Position numbers and translations under genes: made by a program
Assembly (NCBI GenBank): GCA_004154925.1
Contig: QJNS01000099.1
Location: 62,001-126,000 of the forward strand
Direction of reading: 5' to 3'
From: Monosporascus cannonballus
Lineage: Eukaryota; Ascomycota; Sordariomycetes; Xylariales
Length of the DNA: 64,000 nt
The notes under the pieces: generated by a model
Database searches by the model: none
What the model was told of the DNA's origin: nothing
Seen by the model: only the letters and a program-made list of their open reading frames with translations
In this document: positions 47,588-57,115 of the stretch, in pieces
Layout of the letters: every line of letters begins with the position of its first letter
Numbering within the stretch: the first letter of the stretch is position 1

Positions 47588-47802
47588 ATGGCGTTCTTTA
47601 ACAAAAGTTTTCTTAAGGTTATAAATGTTCCGTACGAATTTTTTCGTTTTAATTATTCCTGTTAATATACGATTATTAAATATTATTTCCCGTATTATTT
47701 AAACGGCGTAATAAAAATCTTAAATATTTCGGCGCGTATTAATTTTATTAATTTACGTTTGGTTTATATTAAATTTAATTACTTAAAAACGGTAATCAAA
47801 AA
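47588..47802 (-). other. Internal part of L1 between its two insertions
   Basis: Short AT-rich, RIP-like stretch with no coding recognised. It ends in AAAAA (47798-47802), the duplication of the solo LTR. Confidence 0.6.
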
Positions 47803-47879
47803 TATGACGGCTAGGCGGTTTAACCAACTATTAAACCTTAAGTCGACGGGTTTATGTTGGCAGGAGTATCGTAGGAATC

Positions 47880-48044
47880 TGTCACGGGCCAAGGGCCCTA
47901 GTGGAGGGATTAGCATAGCGCTAATCCCGTGGCTCCTGTATATATAGCTAGCTGCTCCCACGTATCTTCTTAGCTGTTCCCTAGATTTCTCAATAGACCT
48001 GTTGTGGCCTATATCCTTAGCTACTGCGTATGCAGCCCCTTACA
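47880..48044 (+). repeat. 5' LTR of the gag-only element
   Basis: 165 bp. A perfect 9-bp inverted repeat (GGGATTAGC/GCTAATCCC) precedes a TATATATA box at 47939-47946. The segment 47983-47995 (AGATTTCTCAATA), about 40 bases after the TATA box, would lie near the RNA 5' end. Confidence 0.9.
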
Positions 48045-48057
48045 TATTGAGAAATCT
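48045..48057 (+). other. Putative self-primer binding site
   Basis: TATTGAGAAATCT starts at the base after the LTR and is the exact reverse complement of 47983-47995 in the LTR. No tRNA-like TGG start is present. In Tf1 the 5' end of the transcript folds back onto such a site and is cut to make the primer. Confidence 0.65.
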
Positions 48058-48135
48058 CCTTTTTCGCGAACGGTCCGTCGCCGTAAGAAATACGCCAGTG
48101 CTACGTACCTATTATTCGTACGTAGCTTATTCGCC

Positions 48136-49190
48136 ATGGATATCGAGGAACCGCGCCGTCAGGTTTTACGAACGTTTGCAAGCTATAAGGCCGTAAGGAC
48201 CATAACGCCTAGAGGTTCGAAATAGGAAGTTATTCGTTAACGGAAAGGCGATCGGCGAGGATCGTACGCAGCTTTTTTATATTTAAGGAGCCTTTAGCCG
48301 TTAGCTTTAAAAATTAACATTTCTGCCATATATGCAAAAAGCTTTAAAAAAGCTGAATTTTTAAATTTTCTTAAATTATATCGCCGTTACCTTAAAAAAA
48401 CCTAATAAAAAATAAAAAATTAATTAACGTTTAATTAAATTATATTAACGTAATACTTAAACGGTATCCGAATACGTTTTTATATTCGAAAATATTTTTT
48501 ATTAAATCGAAAAAAACGAATAATTAAATAAAGTTAAAATTTTCTTATTAATTTCGGGCCTTAACGCCGAAATGAAAAAATAATTAGATTACGAAAGGTA
48601 ACCTAATATTTAAAAAAAGTTCGCGTAATTTTTTCGCCGTTCGGAAATATCGTTCTTAACGGCTTTTATTCCGGCGCGTTTATGCGTAATAATTTTCCAA
48701 TCGGAAAGCGATATTATGGAAAATGTGAAAATCGGTACGTTAACCGCCGATTATTAACGTAAGCGCCGTTGGCGAACAAAAAAGCATTACTTAAGGTATG
48801 GCGAAACGGGGTATTTTTGAAAAAATTATCCTAAAGGGAAAAAAGTCGCCGTCCGATATATTAGTATTAATAAGGCCCTAAAGGTTCCGTTATTATTTAA
48901 ACGACAAAAAATAACCGCGGAAATGTTTGATAAAGTTTGGGAAAATTTAAATAAGTTCGACGCTTACGAAATATTAAAAAAATTAGCAAAAGAAAAACCT
49001 TAGGGAAAATAACGCGAAAATACAAAATTAATAACGCGTAACGCGTTAAAGACGTACGGGTATAAAGTACGTAACGTAATTTCCCGGTAATTGTCGGAGG
49101 ATTTTTCGGATTAGGATTTGCGAATATTGCCGCCTTGGAATAAGGTCCTTAAAAAGGTGTTACGAATAAACGTTTGCCGTATAGCGGGAA
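48136..49190 (+). pseudogene. Gag of the small element, RIP-inactivated
   Basis: ATG at 48136 (M-D-I-E-E-P-R-R-Q-V-L-R-T-F) with a clean start, then stops at former Gln/Trp codons. A zinc knuckle with all Cys turned to Tyr is visible at about 48785-48835 (Y-L-R-Y-G-E-T-G-Y-F-x-K-N-Y-P-K-G-K-K). A C-terminal basic tail runs to the polypurine tract. No protease, RT or integrase text occurs. Confidence 0.7.
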
Positions 49191-49220
49191 AACGAGGATT
49201 AGATTTAAAGGGGGGGGTTA

Positions 49221-49385
49221 TGTTACGGGCCAAGGGCCCTAGTAAAGGGATTAACATAGCGCTAATCCCGTAGCTCCTGTATATATAGCTAGCTGCTCCC
49301 ACGCATCTTCTTAGCTGTTCCCTAGATTTCTCAATAGACCTGTTGTGGCCCATATCCTTAGCTACTGCGTATGCAGCCCCTTACA
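49221..49385 (+). repeat. 3' LTR of the gag-only element
   Basis: 165 bp with the same start and end as the 5' LTR, differing at only a few transition sites. Confidence 0.9.
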
Positions 49386-49689
49386 GAATCCGAGCAATAA
49401 ATACAGTAACGTATCACGTCTCGTAATACCAAGGGTGCCTTGGGTAACGATGTTGTATTGCAAGCTGAAGCTATCTAGACTATGGAAGTAATAAACGTAT
49501 ATATCCTGATTCCTTTATTACTGCTCACCTCTGCTCAGCAGAGCCTTGCTAAGCGGTTGCTCAGTGCTGCTCAGTCGTGCTCAGTTGAGACCCGCTGAGC
49601 ACTGATTACGTGACCCTGGGCTAGCGTAGCTTTATGATCTTGACTGGACCGTTTTCGCAGGCCCAGCTGGCTTGGGTTGTAACAAAAAA

Positions 49690-50457
49690 TTATTATATTA
49701 TTAAACGCTTTTAAATTTCGGAGATATTATGAACGCAAACGCAAACGTGTATGTCGTATTATTTTAAGTATTATTCCAGAAAAATTAAGTATTTTACGTT
49801 AATAAGGTTTAAGGCGGCGATATACTTAATCCGTACCGTATTTACGGTATTCTTATTTATGGGAGCAATTTTTTTTAACAGCCGTACGATCCTTTAAATC
49901 GAAAAATCGTTATTTAAGTAAAAAAAAATCTAATTCCCGTAAATACGACGAAAAGAACTCCGCATTTACGGTAACATTAATCTAGTTCCAAAACGAGATA
50001 TAACAGAAGGATAATACGGCCTATTTTTTCGTATTTAGCTTTCTTCGATTATTTTATTTAATAATAATTTAAATAACGGCGGCTGTAATAATTGCCACCC
50101 CCGAGAATTTTGCGGGTACGTTTTTTTAAAAATTTTCCGTAAGTACCGTTGCCGGCAGGTATAGTATATCTTGGGCGTTAGGATTAACGTATTGCCATAT
50201 ATCGCAAAAGCGAACGTAATAACGGAATTAGGTAAATTAATCGGGCCAGGTTTTTTTCCGGTAACGGAGATCACGGCGGTATTAGCTGGATCGATCGATA
50301 TGATAACTTAATTAACGGGATTAATAAGGTGAAAATCGAATAAAAAGGATTAATTAAAGCAGAAAAACGAAAATCGCAAAAAGAACGGGCGAATTATGCA
50401 TTTTTTAGTTAAGTGGCTTTAATTATCTTGGGCAGCAGCGTTACCCGGGCTTATAAC
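49690..50457 (-). other. Internal part of L1 next to its 5' LTR
   Basis: AT-rich, RIP-like. A 79-codon minus-strand frame (50035-50274) lies here in the element's sense and could be the remains of a gag-like gene, but I recognise no family. 50445-50457 is the primer-binding site. Confidence 0.5.
50445..50457 (-). other. Primer-binding site of L1, half-tRNA type
   Basis: On the minus strand GTTATAAGCCCGG directly follows the 5' LTR. It is identical to the Copia site at 25226-25238 and complementary to a CTTATAA anticodon loop plus 5' stem. The bases beyond differ between the two elements. Confidence 0.65.
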
Positions 50458-50624
50458 TGTTACACTTACTAAGGATCAGGTGCATAGCTTTTGAAGGTAT
50501 ATTAATTTGTCTAAAGCTAGGAAGCGTTGATCCCGCTTATTGTGGGCGATCCACTGATATAGGGCTCCGGGAAGGAATAACAATCACCCGAAGACCCCAG
50601 CCAGGGGTGCCCTTTTCCATGACA
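50458..50624 (-). repeat. LTR of L1 (right, 5' LTR in element sense)
   Basis: 167 bp, minus strand TGTCATGGAAAAGGGC...AGTGTAACA. It keeps GC-rich blocks lost in the left copy. Confidence 0.9.
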
Positions 50625-50629
50625 ATAGG

Positions 50630-51203
50630 ACAGTGAACGTGGCCGACGAGATGACCACCGAAGCAATCCTCGTAGGATTAAATACCTCCACAGTGGGAAT
50701 CTTGACATGTTCTTCTAGGCTCTTATATTTGCCTCCAGCAGCAGGGGTGCAGTGCCAGCGACTGGGAGCTGACCCCAGTCGCCCCGTCTCTCGAACCTCG
50801 ACCAGGAAGTCACCAGAAGGTATGAACCGCTAACAAAAACCAACTAAAAAGAATGAAGAGTAAAATCCCTGAACTCAACTTAGTCTAGAGCCCACACTTA
50901 TGTTAACTGTGGTGGGTAAGCTTGGAAGGGATTGTACGACCAAGGTGTTGTGGGCCACTAACCAGCTGCCGCGTTGGATCCATGGCGAATGGATTTCCTC
51001 CCGTGGACACGGGACATCGGCTTCTGAGTAGTCCATCTGGCTGTGCGGACTATGGCCATCCTATGTTCCCGGGCCGCATATATAAACGGCGTCTCCCTGG
51101 CTGGAGATGATCTGCTGCGATAGACGATCTTCATTCCAGAGGCGAAGTTCCCCTATTCCAAATCAACATTTCTGTAAACTTTGCCCGATCGTAGCCAACA
51201 ACC
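50630..51203. other. Intergenic DNA upstream of the GH16-type gene
   Basis: Normal composition, no recognised gene. It is the presumed promoter; in the uninterrupted ancestor it joined directly to 39578. Confidence 0.6.
51079..51086 (+). promoter_or_regulatory. TATA box of the GH16-type gene
   Basis: TATATAAA lies 118 bp before the ATG, in a GC-rich context (GGGCCGCA before, CGGCGTC after), at a plausible distance for a fungal promoter with a 5' leader of about 90 nt. Confidence 0.55.
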
Positions 51204-52241
51204 ATGAAGTACGTTTGGGCGAACGCTCTGGTGTCCCTCACGGGCTCGGCTTCTGCCATCTTCACAGGCCACAAGCTCTTCGACTTCAGGAACCTCCCCA
51301 ACCCCCGCGTTCCCGATGCTCTCCCTGACTGGGAGGGTAACAGGGCAGCCCGGGAGACCCATGAATACTTCCGGTCCCGGCAGTTCACCGACACGTTCGC
51401 CATCATGAACTGGTCGAAGGAGGCCACGGAAAAAACTCCGCTCCGCATGACGAATAGCTTCAATAACATCTACATCCAGCGGAACAGGGACCCCAACCCG
51501 GAGTCGAGCACCTTTATGACCATGCGGACCATCCGGCACCCGAACTTCCAGTCCGCTGCCGAGTTCCAGACCAAGACGGCCGACTACCAGCACGTCGCCA
51601 TGACCATGAGGGCGAGGACTATCGGCGGCCCCGGCGCCGTGACGGCCATGTTCACGTACTGGAAACCGGAGGGCAACAGTTGGAGAGGTGTCCAGGAGGC
51701 AGACCTGGAGATCCGCACCGCCGAGCCGCGGAACCAGCTTCGCTACACAAACCAGCCGTCGTATGACCCCGAGCGCGATGTTGAGATACCTGCCGCGTTC
51801 CGTTAGTGTAACCCCCTTGGCTAGTCCCCCTCTCAGTTGGCATAATGAGGGTTTGCTAATCTCCGCCGTAGGTGACGTGACGCTCCCGACCGTTTGGAAT
51901 ACCTGGCAAACTCACCGCATGGAGTGGACCCCAGGCAAGGTCGACTGGTACGTCAACGGCCAGTTCATGACCTCGATTTCGTACCAGGCTCCAGTTGACC
52001 CTGCCTACCTCCTCTGGAACGTCTGGAGCGATGGTGGAGTTTGGACCGGCGAAAGTAGGTTGATCCCCGCTCTTTCCCCCTGAAGTTTGCCGAGTGATGG
52101 TGCCGTTGCGGTGCAGACCGATTCTATCCACATCTGTGGTCAAACCTGACCGAGACTGTGTTAATGCTGAACTTTACATTGCCCGTCTTCGAGCACGTGG
52201 AAATGCACATCCAATATATTGATATCGAGTACCTTGGCTAG
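51204..52241 (+). CDS. Secreted GH16-type glucanase-like protein, 3' end uncertain
   Basis: Exon 1 is 51204-51801 and exon 2 is 51872-52054 (donor GTTAGT, acceptor GTAG; split Arg codon). The N-terminus is a signal peptide (about residues 1-18, cleavage near S-A-S-A). The concanavalin A-like fold is recognisable by the catalytic E-x-D-x-E at residues 165-169 (E-A-D-L-E), a Y-T-N-Q-P segment, and in exon 2 H-R-M-E-W-T-P-G-K-V-D-W-Y-V-N-G-Q and N-V-W-S-D-G-G-V-W-T-G. The family cleaves or transfers beta-1,3/1,4-glucans in the wall or outside the cell. The last strand (E-M-H-I-Q-Y-I-D-I-E-Y) is present before TAG at 52239-52241. The in-frame junction for it would end the intron in CAT instead of AG. 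An alternative AG at 52111 adds about 27 residues. Start context is CAACCATGA. Confidence 0.78.
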
Positions 52242-54317
52242 ACGACCACCGATGGGGATGCCAGTCTTCGTTTGATCGAGACCCTAAGCAGGTATTGAAC
52301 GATTTGATGGCTATGTAGCGACTTATGTCGTTAGACTTATATGATAGGATAATGGCATGTTTGCTCGTGTATATACAAAGACCCACTTCATCATAGCCGA
52401 TATACGTTGTATAATGTATCGGCGTTACAAATACTATACTACTTCACTTGTGTGCTATTAAGTGATCTACTCCAATCTCCTGGATCTCGCTAATAGAGTC
52501 GCGTCATGCATAACTCTCCAAAGGGAGAACAGAAACTCCCCGCCGCCCCTATCCAGAGCGCAATCATTGAAATAGTATGAAGCTATAAGTGGCTCACATG
52601 ATATTCCACAAGGGCCGCTCTAGGCACCTGGATATCAAGGAATTCTTACCCCCTTCATCGTTATGAAACCCTGACATCACACACAGAAGCATATAACTGA
52701 AGAAGAAGTGTATTAAAGGTTGCCTTGACCTCTAGAAGGTAGCTGTCGATCTGGCTTAGGGGTGACAGGTCCTTGCCCCCGCCGCCGTGGCCGCCGTGAT
52801 ACTTGCCGGATGATCCCATGGCTTGTAGTGTGGGGTGGATACCTAAGTTATGTATACTATATGCGCCGTATGGGTGGATAGTAATGAATTGGTGACAGGT
52901 TGAGGGCGTTGTCTGTGGCGTACTTGCTGGAAGTGGGTGATTTATGTATGGCTTGGAAGGGACTCGCGAATGTGTTCTTATCGCCGCGGTTTCGCTATGA
53001 TTGCAGATGAAGCCGATGGTGAAACTTTCGTGATCTTTCGGCCCGGATCGATATGATGGAGGACAGGTCTTGCAAATAAAAGAGGCATATATAGTAATTC
53101 GTTTTCTGCACGGACGGTGATGGGGATGAGGAGATTGGGGAGACAATGTGGTTGTTGACGGTGGGTGACTATTAGTACCTCGATATCCACCGCAGCCAGG
53201 GGAGGATAATACGAATCTTGACTACTGTATGAGGCACGCCATTCTTCCGTGACGCTTAGTACGATAGAATGCCCGCTATAATGTAATATTTGCCCCATTC
53301 TGATTCATACTTGCTTGGAACTGACACCATACACTATACTTTCTCTATTATGTCTTAAAACCTTTGGCTTTCATCGGAACTGTAGCGCTAAATATTCTTA
53401 TGAATCATCAAACTAGAAGAGGCTTCGCTTAGTCTTAAAGCGTAGTATGGCCTACTAAGGCGTGGTAATGTGGCAGACACCGCATAGGAAGCGAAAATCA
53501 TTAACGACACCGCAATTAGTATTATGAGTCTAAGAGATCCGAATACCGGCACCGGAACTTGCGCCTCGTACTTCGGATGCCGGAGTACCGGGAAACAATT
53601 GACGATGTTTTGAATGGTAGAGAAATTGTGGAAATAGGAGTTGGGAAAAGGGGTAACTAAACGACCCGCTTTTTAGTATTTATAGTTTGTGCGTTGTGCC
53701 CAAGCTTTCTGGCGCCTGAACTAGTATGGAATCTAACGGGTATTCAACTCATACTTGACGGAAAGTCATATCAACAGACCCGGGAAAAGTTTATAGGGTA
53801 AACGGATGCCGATAGTGCTCCCTTGTTGTAATCTGCGATATATCCAGGGCTCCAAGTCTCAGTGGTAATTACGTGGTAACAATGTTCAAGCTCTAACGAA
53901 CCTGGCTTGAGCGGCATCCTACCGCAGCATAAAATAGGTAATCTTGAATATGTGAGTGAGGCAATGTGAAATATCTAAATTGGTGTTACCGAAGGAAACC
54001 AGTATACTATACCGCCATGAATGTAATATTTAATGCCATCCCGTGTACAATCACGCACTTTGACGCCTGACGCCGCAGTTGTATACCTCGCTTAGATGCA
54101 TGCATAATAATGACCACCATAAACGATATTTGCTATAAAATGAGAACTGATAAGATAACCTTAGATAACGGGCCCACGTTATGACCCCGCGGAACCGATG
54201 TCGTGGGACTGTTACTCATACTTGAATCTTACCTGGGACAAGGGTAACAGCCGACCTCCCCCATCTGTCTTGTGACAACTGGCTACAAATCTTTGTATAA
54301 CTCAAGAATTCCACATA
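52242..54317. other. Intergenic DNA, no convincing gene
   Basis: Two overlapping minus-strand frames (52661-53146 and 52978-53298) are longer than average but match no family and could not be joined by a frame-keeping intron. The rest holds nothing recognised. Confidence 0.5.
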
Positions 54318-56595
54318 ATGGCGACCTCATCAGAGCCGATACTTCCCTCAGCGGATACCCGAAACGTGCTGATAACGGTAAGGCTTGGAATTGATCTGCA
54401 CAGATTTGTACCAAGTTGCTGACAGACTTTCAGAGCGCATTGCCATATGTAAACAATGTTCCTCACCTGGGTAATGTCATAGGCAGTGTCCTCAGCGCCG
54501 ACGTCTTCGCTCGCTTTTGCAGAGGGCGAGGGTATCGGACGCTCTACGTCTGTGGTTCTGATGAGTTCGGAACGGCAAGTGAGACGAAAGCCCTCGAAGA
54601 AGGCGTAGATCCTGCTACACTCTGCGCCAAATATCATGCCATCCACAAGGAAATATATGACTGGTGCGTCACATCGTAGTTCTTACCAGCTTCAGCCTCT
54701 TCCTACAGATACCAACCAAAATTTTAAACAGGTTCAGAATCGACTTCGACATATTCGGCCGCACACCGACTCCCCAGCAGACCGAGATTGTCCAACATAT
54801 ATTTTCAGAGCTCTGGAACAACGGATACATCGAGGAGCGAGAAACGACACAGCCTTACTGCCCTTCTCACCAGTCCTTCCTAGCGGACCGTTTTGTTGAG
54901 GGTGAATGCAGTCTGTGCCACGACCCGGGTGCGCGTGGTGACCAATGCGATCGCTGCGGCAGTCTGCTTGACCCCCTCGAACCTGAAGAGAATGGCGATG
55001 ATAAGCAGCAGAGTGGGGAGCGCGGTACTGGCTGGCTAATAAATCCGCGCTGTAAGCTAGACGGCGCCACCCCTGAGAGACGGACGACGAAACATCTCTT
55101 CCTGCGTCTGGACGCGCTCAATGACGAGGTTGTAAACTGGTTCAATGGTGCCAGTTCCCAATGGAGCGCCAACTGCATCTCCATCACCAAGTCATGGATT
55201 GAGAAAGGTCTGAAGCCTCGTGGTATCACCCGCGATCTCCGATGGGGTGTGTCTATCCCCAAAGGCCTTCCGGGACTCGACGATGCCGCATATGAGAACA
55301 AAGTGTTCTACGTGTACGTGGTTTGCCCCGCCCCTGAAGCCTCTTCAAAATGCTTATTGTCGCAGCTGGTTCGATGCTTGTATAGGCTATGTTTCCATCA
55401 GTAAGTCATCTGGTAACGTTACCTCTTCATGGGGCGTCTCTAACATGTGTACAAGCCAAATCGTACACCGACAAGGATGATTTGGCGGGCACGAAGTGGG
55501 AACAATGGTGGAAGAACCCTGAGAACGTCTCGCTGTATCAATTCATGGGCAAGGACAACGTGCCGTGAGTGGTCCCCTTTCAGTCCTATGCCACTTACAC
55601 GTGGTTTTATGGCTGACTTGGGAAATGCAAGGTTCCATACCATCATCTTCCCTGCTTCTCAACTAGGAACGAAGGAGAAATGGACCAAGGTTCACCGACT
55701 ATCTACGACAGAGTATCTGAACTATGAAGGTGGCAAGTTCAGTAAATCGAAAAATATTGGTGTCTTCGGCAACAGCGCAAAAGAGACGGGTATCGATGCT
55801 GATATTTGGAGGTACTACCTACTTTCAAAGCGCCCTGAAACAGGCGACTCGGAGTTCAAGTGGCAGGAATTCGTCGACGCAAACAATAACGAACTGTTGA
55901 AGAACTTGGGCAACCTTAACCAGAGAGTCGTCAAGTTCTGTGGCGCAAAGATGGATAGCAAGGTTCCTGGTTATAGCGCATACGCTGACCTGGATGGTGC
56001 ACTCAAGGCGTATAAAGATGACGTAAACGCCTTGCTGCAAGTGTATAACCAAAACCTCGAAGACAACAAGTTGCGTGCTGGGCTGTCGACCATCCTCAGT
56101 ATCTCGGCACGCGGCAACAAGCTATTACAGGATAACTCGCTCAGCAACCAACTTCTCGCCGAAGACCCAGAGCGTTGCGCTGCTGTTATCGGCTTCGGCC
56201 TCAACACCTTACATCTCCTTGCCAACATCCTATCGCCCTACATGCCCACAAAAGCAGAGTCGATTTTCCGGCAGCTGGGTGTGGACGCCAACGTTTGCAT
56301 TCCATCTACGTGGACAGCCGACGCCCTCAAGCCAGGCCACGCCATCGGCAAGGCGGAGCTGTTGTTCAGTGTTATTCCGCAAGCCAAGGTAGACGAGTGG
56401 CGAGAAATGTACGGCGGCGACGAGCTGCGCAAGCAGAAACAGCTCGAGGCCGAGAAGGCCGCTGCTAAGAAGGCGGCTAAGGATCTTAAGAAGCAGAAGA
56501 AGAAGCTAGAAAGCGTGGAGGGCGGGGTGAAAACCGATGCCATCGAGAAGGGTGTGTCTGAGGTCGCGTTGGACGGCCCCCCACCCGCGAAGTGA
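54318..56595 (+). CDS. Methionyl-tRNA synthetase, cytosolic type
   Basis: Six exons: 54318-54377, 54434-54663, 54732-55313, 55366-55400, 55456-55564 and 55632-56595. All introns are GT-AG (52-68 nt) and the frame is kept, giving 659 residues. It charges tRNA-Met with methionine using ATP. The class I signature HLGN is at residues 31-34, in [13 protein letters not shown]. Zinc cysteines are at 156, 159, 169 and 172. [11 protein letters not shown] spans exons 3-4, and the KMSKS loop is K-F-S-K-S at 374-378. The anticodon-binding helical domain follows. The C-terminus is a Lys-rich tail ([18 protein letters not shown]). It lacks a yeast-type N-terminal GST-like domain and any obvious mitochondrial presequence. 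The 35-nt exon 4 is fixed by the conserved text. Confidence 0.95.
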
Positions 56596-57115
56596 GGAGG
56601 TAGCAAGGAATTACCTGGCTGCGATTGGGCTGGATTGGCTTATTGGGATAGTCAACCAGCGTCGGTTTGCCGTGTCACATAGAGTGGTGTCGCTTTTCTT
56701 GTTCGCCGTTGGCGCAAGCGCCCTCAACGGTAACCTCATGATGCAGGCGATGTAGATTAGCGGGGCATTTGAACAAGGCGTAAGATGGGAAAAGCAGTCT
56801 CAGGGGGTTTGTTGAGAAATGCTGTTTCGTATTTGAACCCGAATAGAGGAGTGTATCAGCTCGGTAGGGTGATCGACGTTAGGCTCCGCGACATCGGGTG
56901 CCTGTTATGTTTGTTCTATTGATTAGCGAAAAGCTCGCTGCCCCCTGGTCGGGCAGAACCTGACCCATGAGGACCTACTTGTCAACTATGCTTCAAAATT
57001 GATCACCCTCTCTTAAACTTTCCAGTTTATAACTTATTCTAACCAAGATCATTTGTTAGAACCGAGAGCCTTGAAACCAGCCGTTCCTCGTATCATCTAG
57101 CCAGGCCATAGGCCC
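56596..57115. other. Intergenic DNA between convergent genes
   Basis: The 3' ends of the synthetase gene (+) and the RWD gene (-) face each other across about 520 bp. No gene is seen; it presumably holds both 3' UTRs. Confidence 0.6.

Larger units (their letters stand above)
47880..49385 (+). mobile_element. Gag-only LTR element (1506 bp), probably self-priming
   Basis: Two 165-bp LTRs (TGTCACGGGCC...CCCCTTACA) with the exact duplication GAATC (47875-47879, 49386-49390), inserted in the solo LTR. The internal 1176 bp encode only a gag-like frame with a zinc knuckle. There is no room for pol, so it is a TR-GAG-type non-autonomous element. A purine tract AAAGGGGGGGTTA precedes the 3' LTR. The 13 bases after the 5' LTR are complementary to a site inside the LTR downstream of the TATA box, as in self-primed Tf1-type elements. 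Confidence 0.88.
47803..49684 (-). repeat. Solo LTR of a G1/G4-type Gypsy, split by a nested element
   Basis: On the minus strand it runs from TGTTACAACCCAAGCC at 49684 to GCCGTCATA (RIP form of GCCGTCACA) at 47803, flanked by AAAAA on both sides. Without the 1506-bp insertion and its 5-bp duplication it is 371 bp, exactly the length of the G4 LTR, and it shares the CCGCCTAGCCGTC and CCCGTCGACTTAAGG blocks. No internal Gypsy sequence remains, so LTR-LTR recombination removed it. Confidence 0.85.
39579..50624 (-). mobile_element. Non-autonomous LTR element L1 (167-bp LTRs), host of a nest
   Basis: Two 167-bp direct repeats with TG...CA ends are flanked by the exact duplication ATAGG (39574-39578, 50625-50629). 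On the minus strand the base after the 5' LTR starts the 13-nt site GTTATAAGCCCGG, identical to the Copia PBS at 25226. A purine tract GATCAGGGGATG abuts the other LTR. That fixes the orientation as minus. After removing the Gypsy (40387-47587 plus TSD) and the solo LTR (47803-49684 plus TSD), only about 1.95 kb remain, with no recognisable pol. It is a small non-autonomous element using the Copia priming signal. The right LTR (its 5' LTR) is least mutated. Confidence 0.85.

Noticed and set aside
52661..53298. Possible minus-strand gene from two overlapping ORFs
   Set aside because: A GTACTA...GTGCAG intron could be drawn but does not keep frame between the two parts, and no family is recognised.
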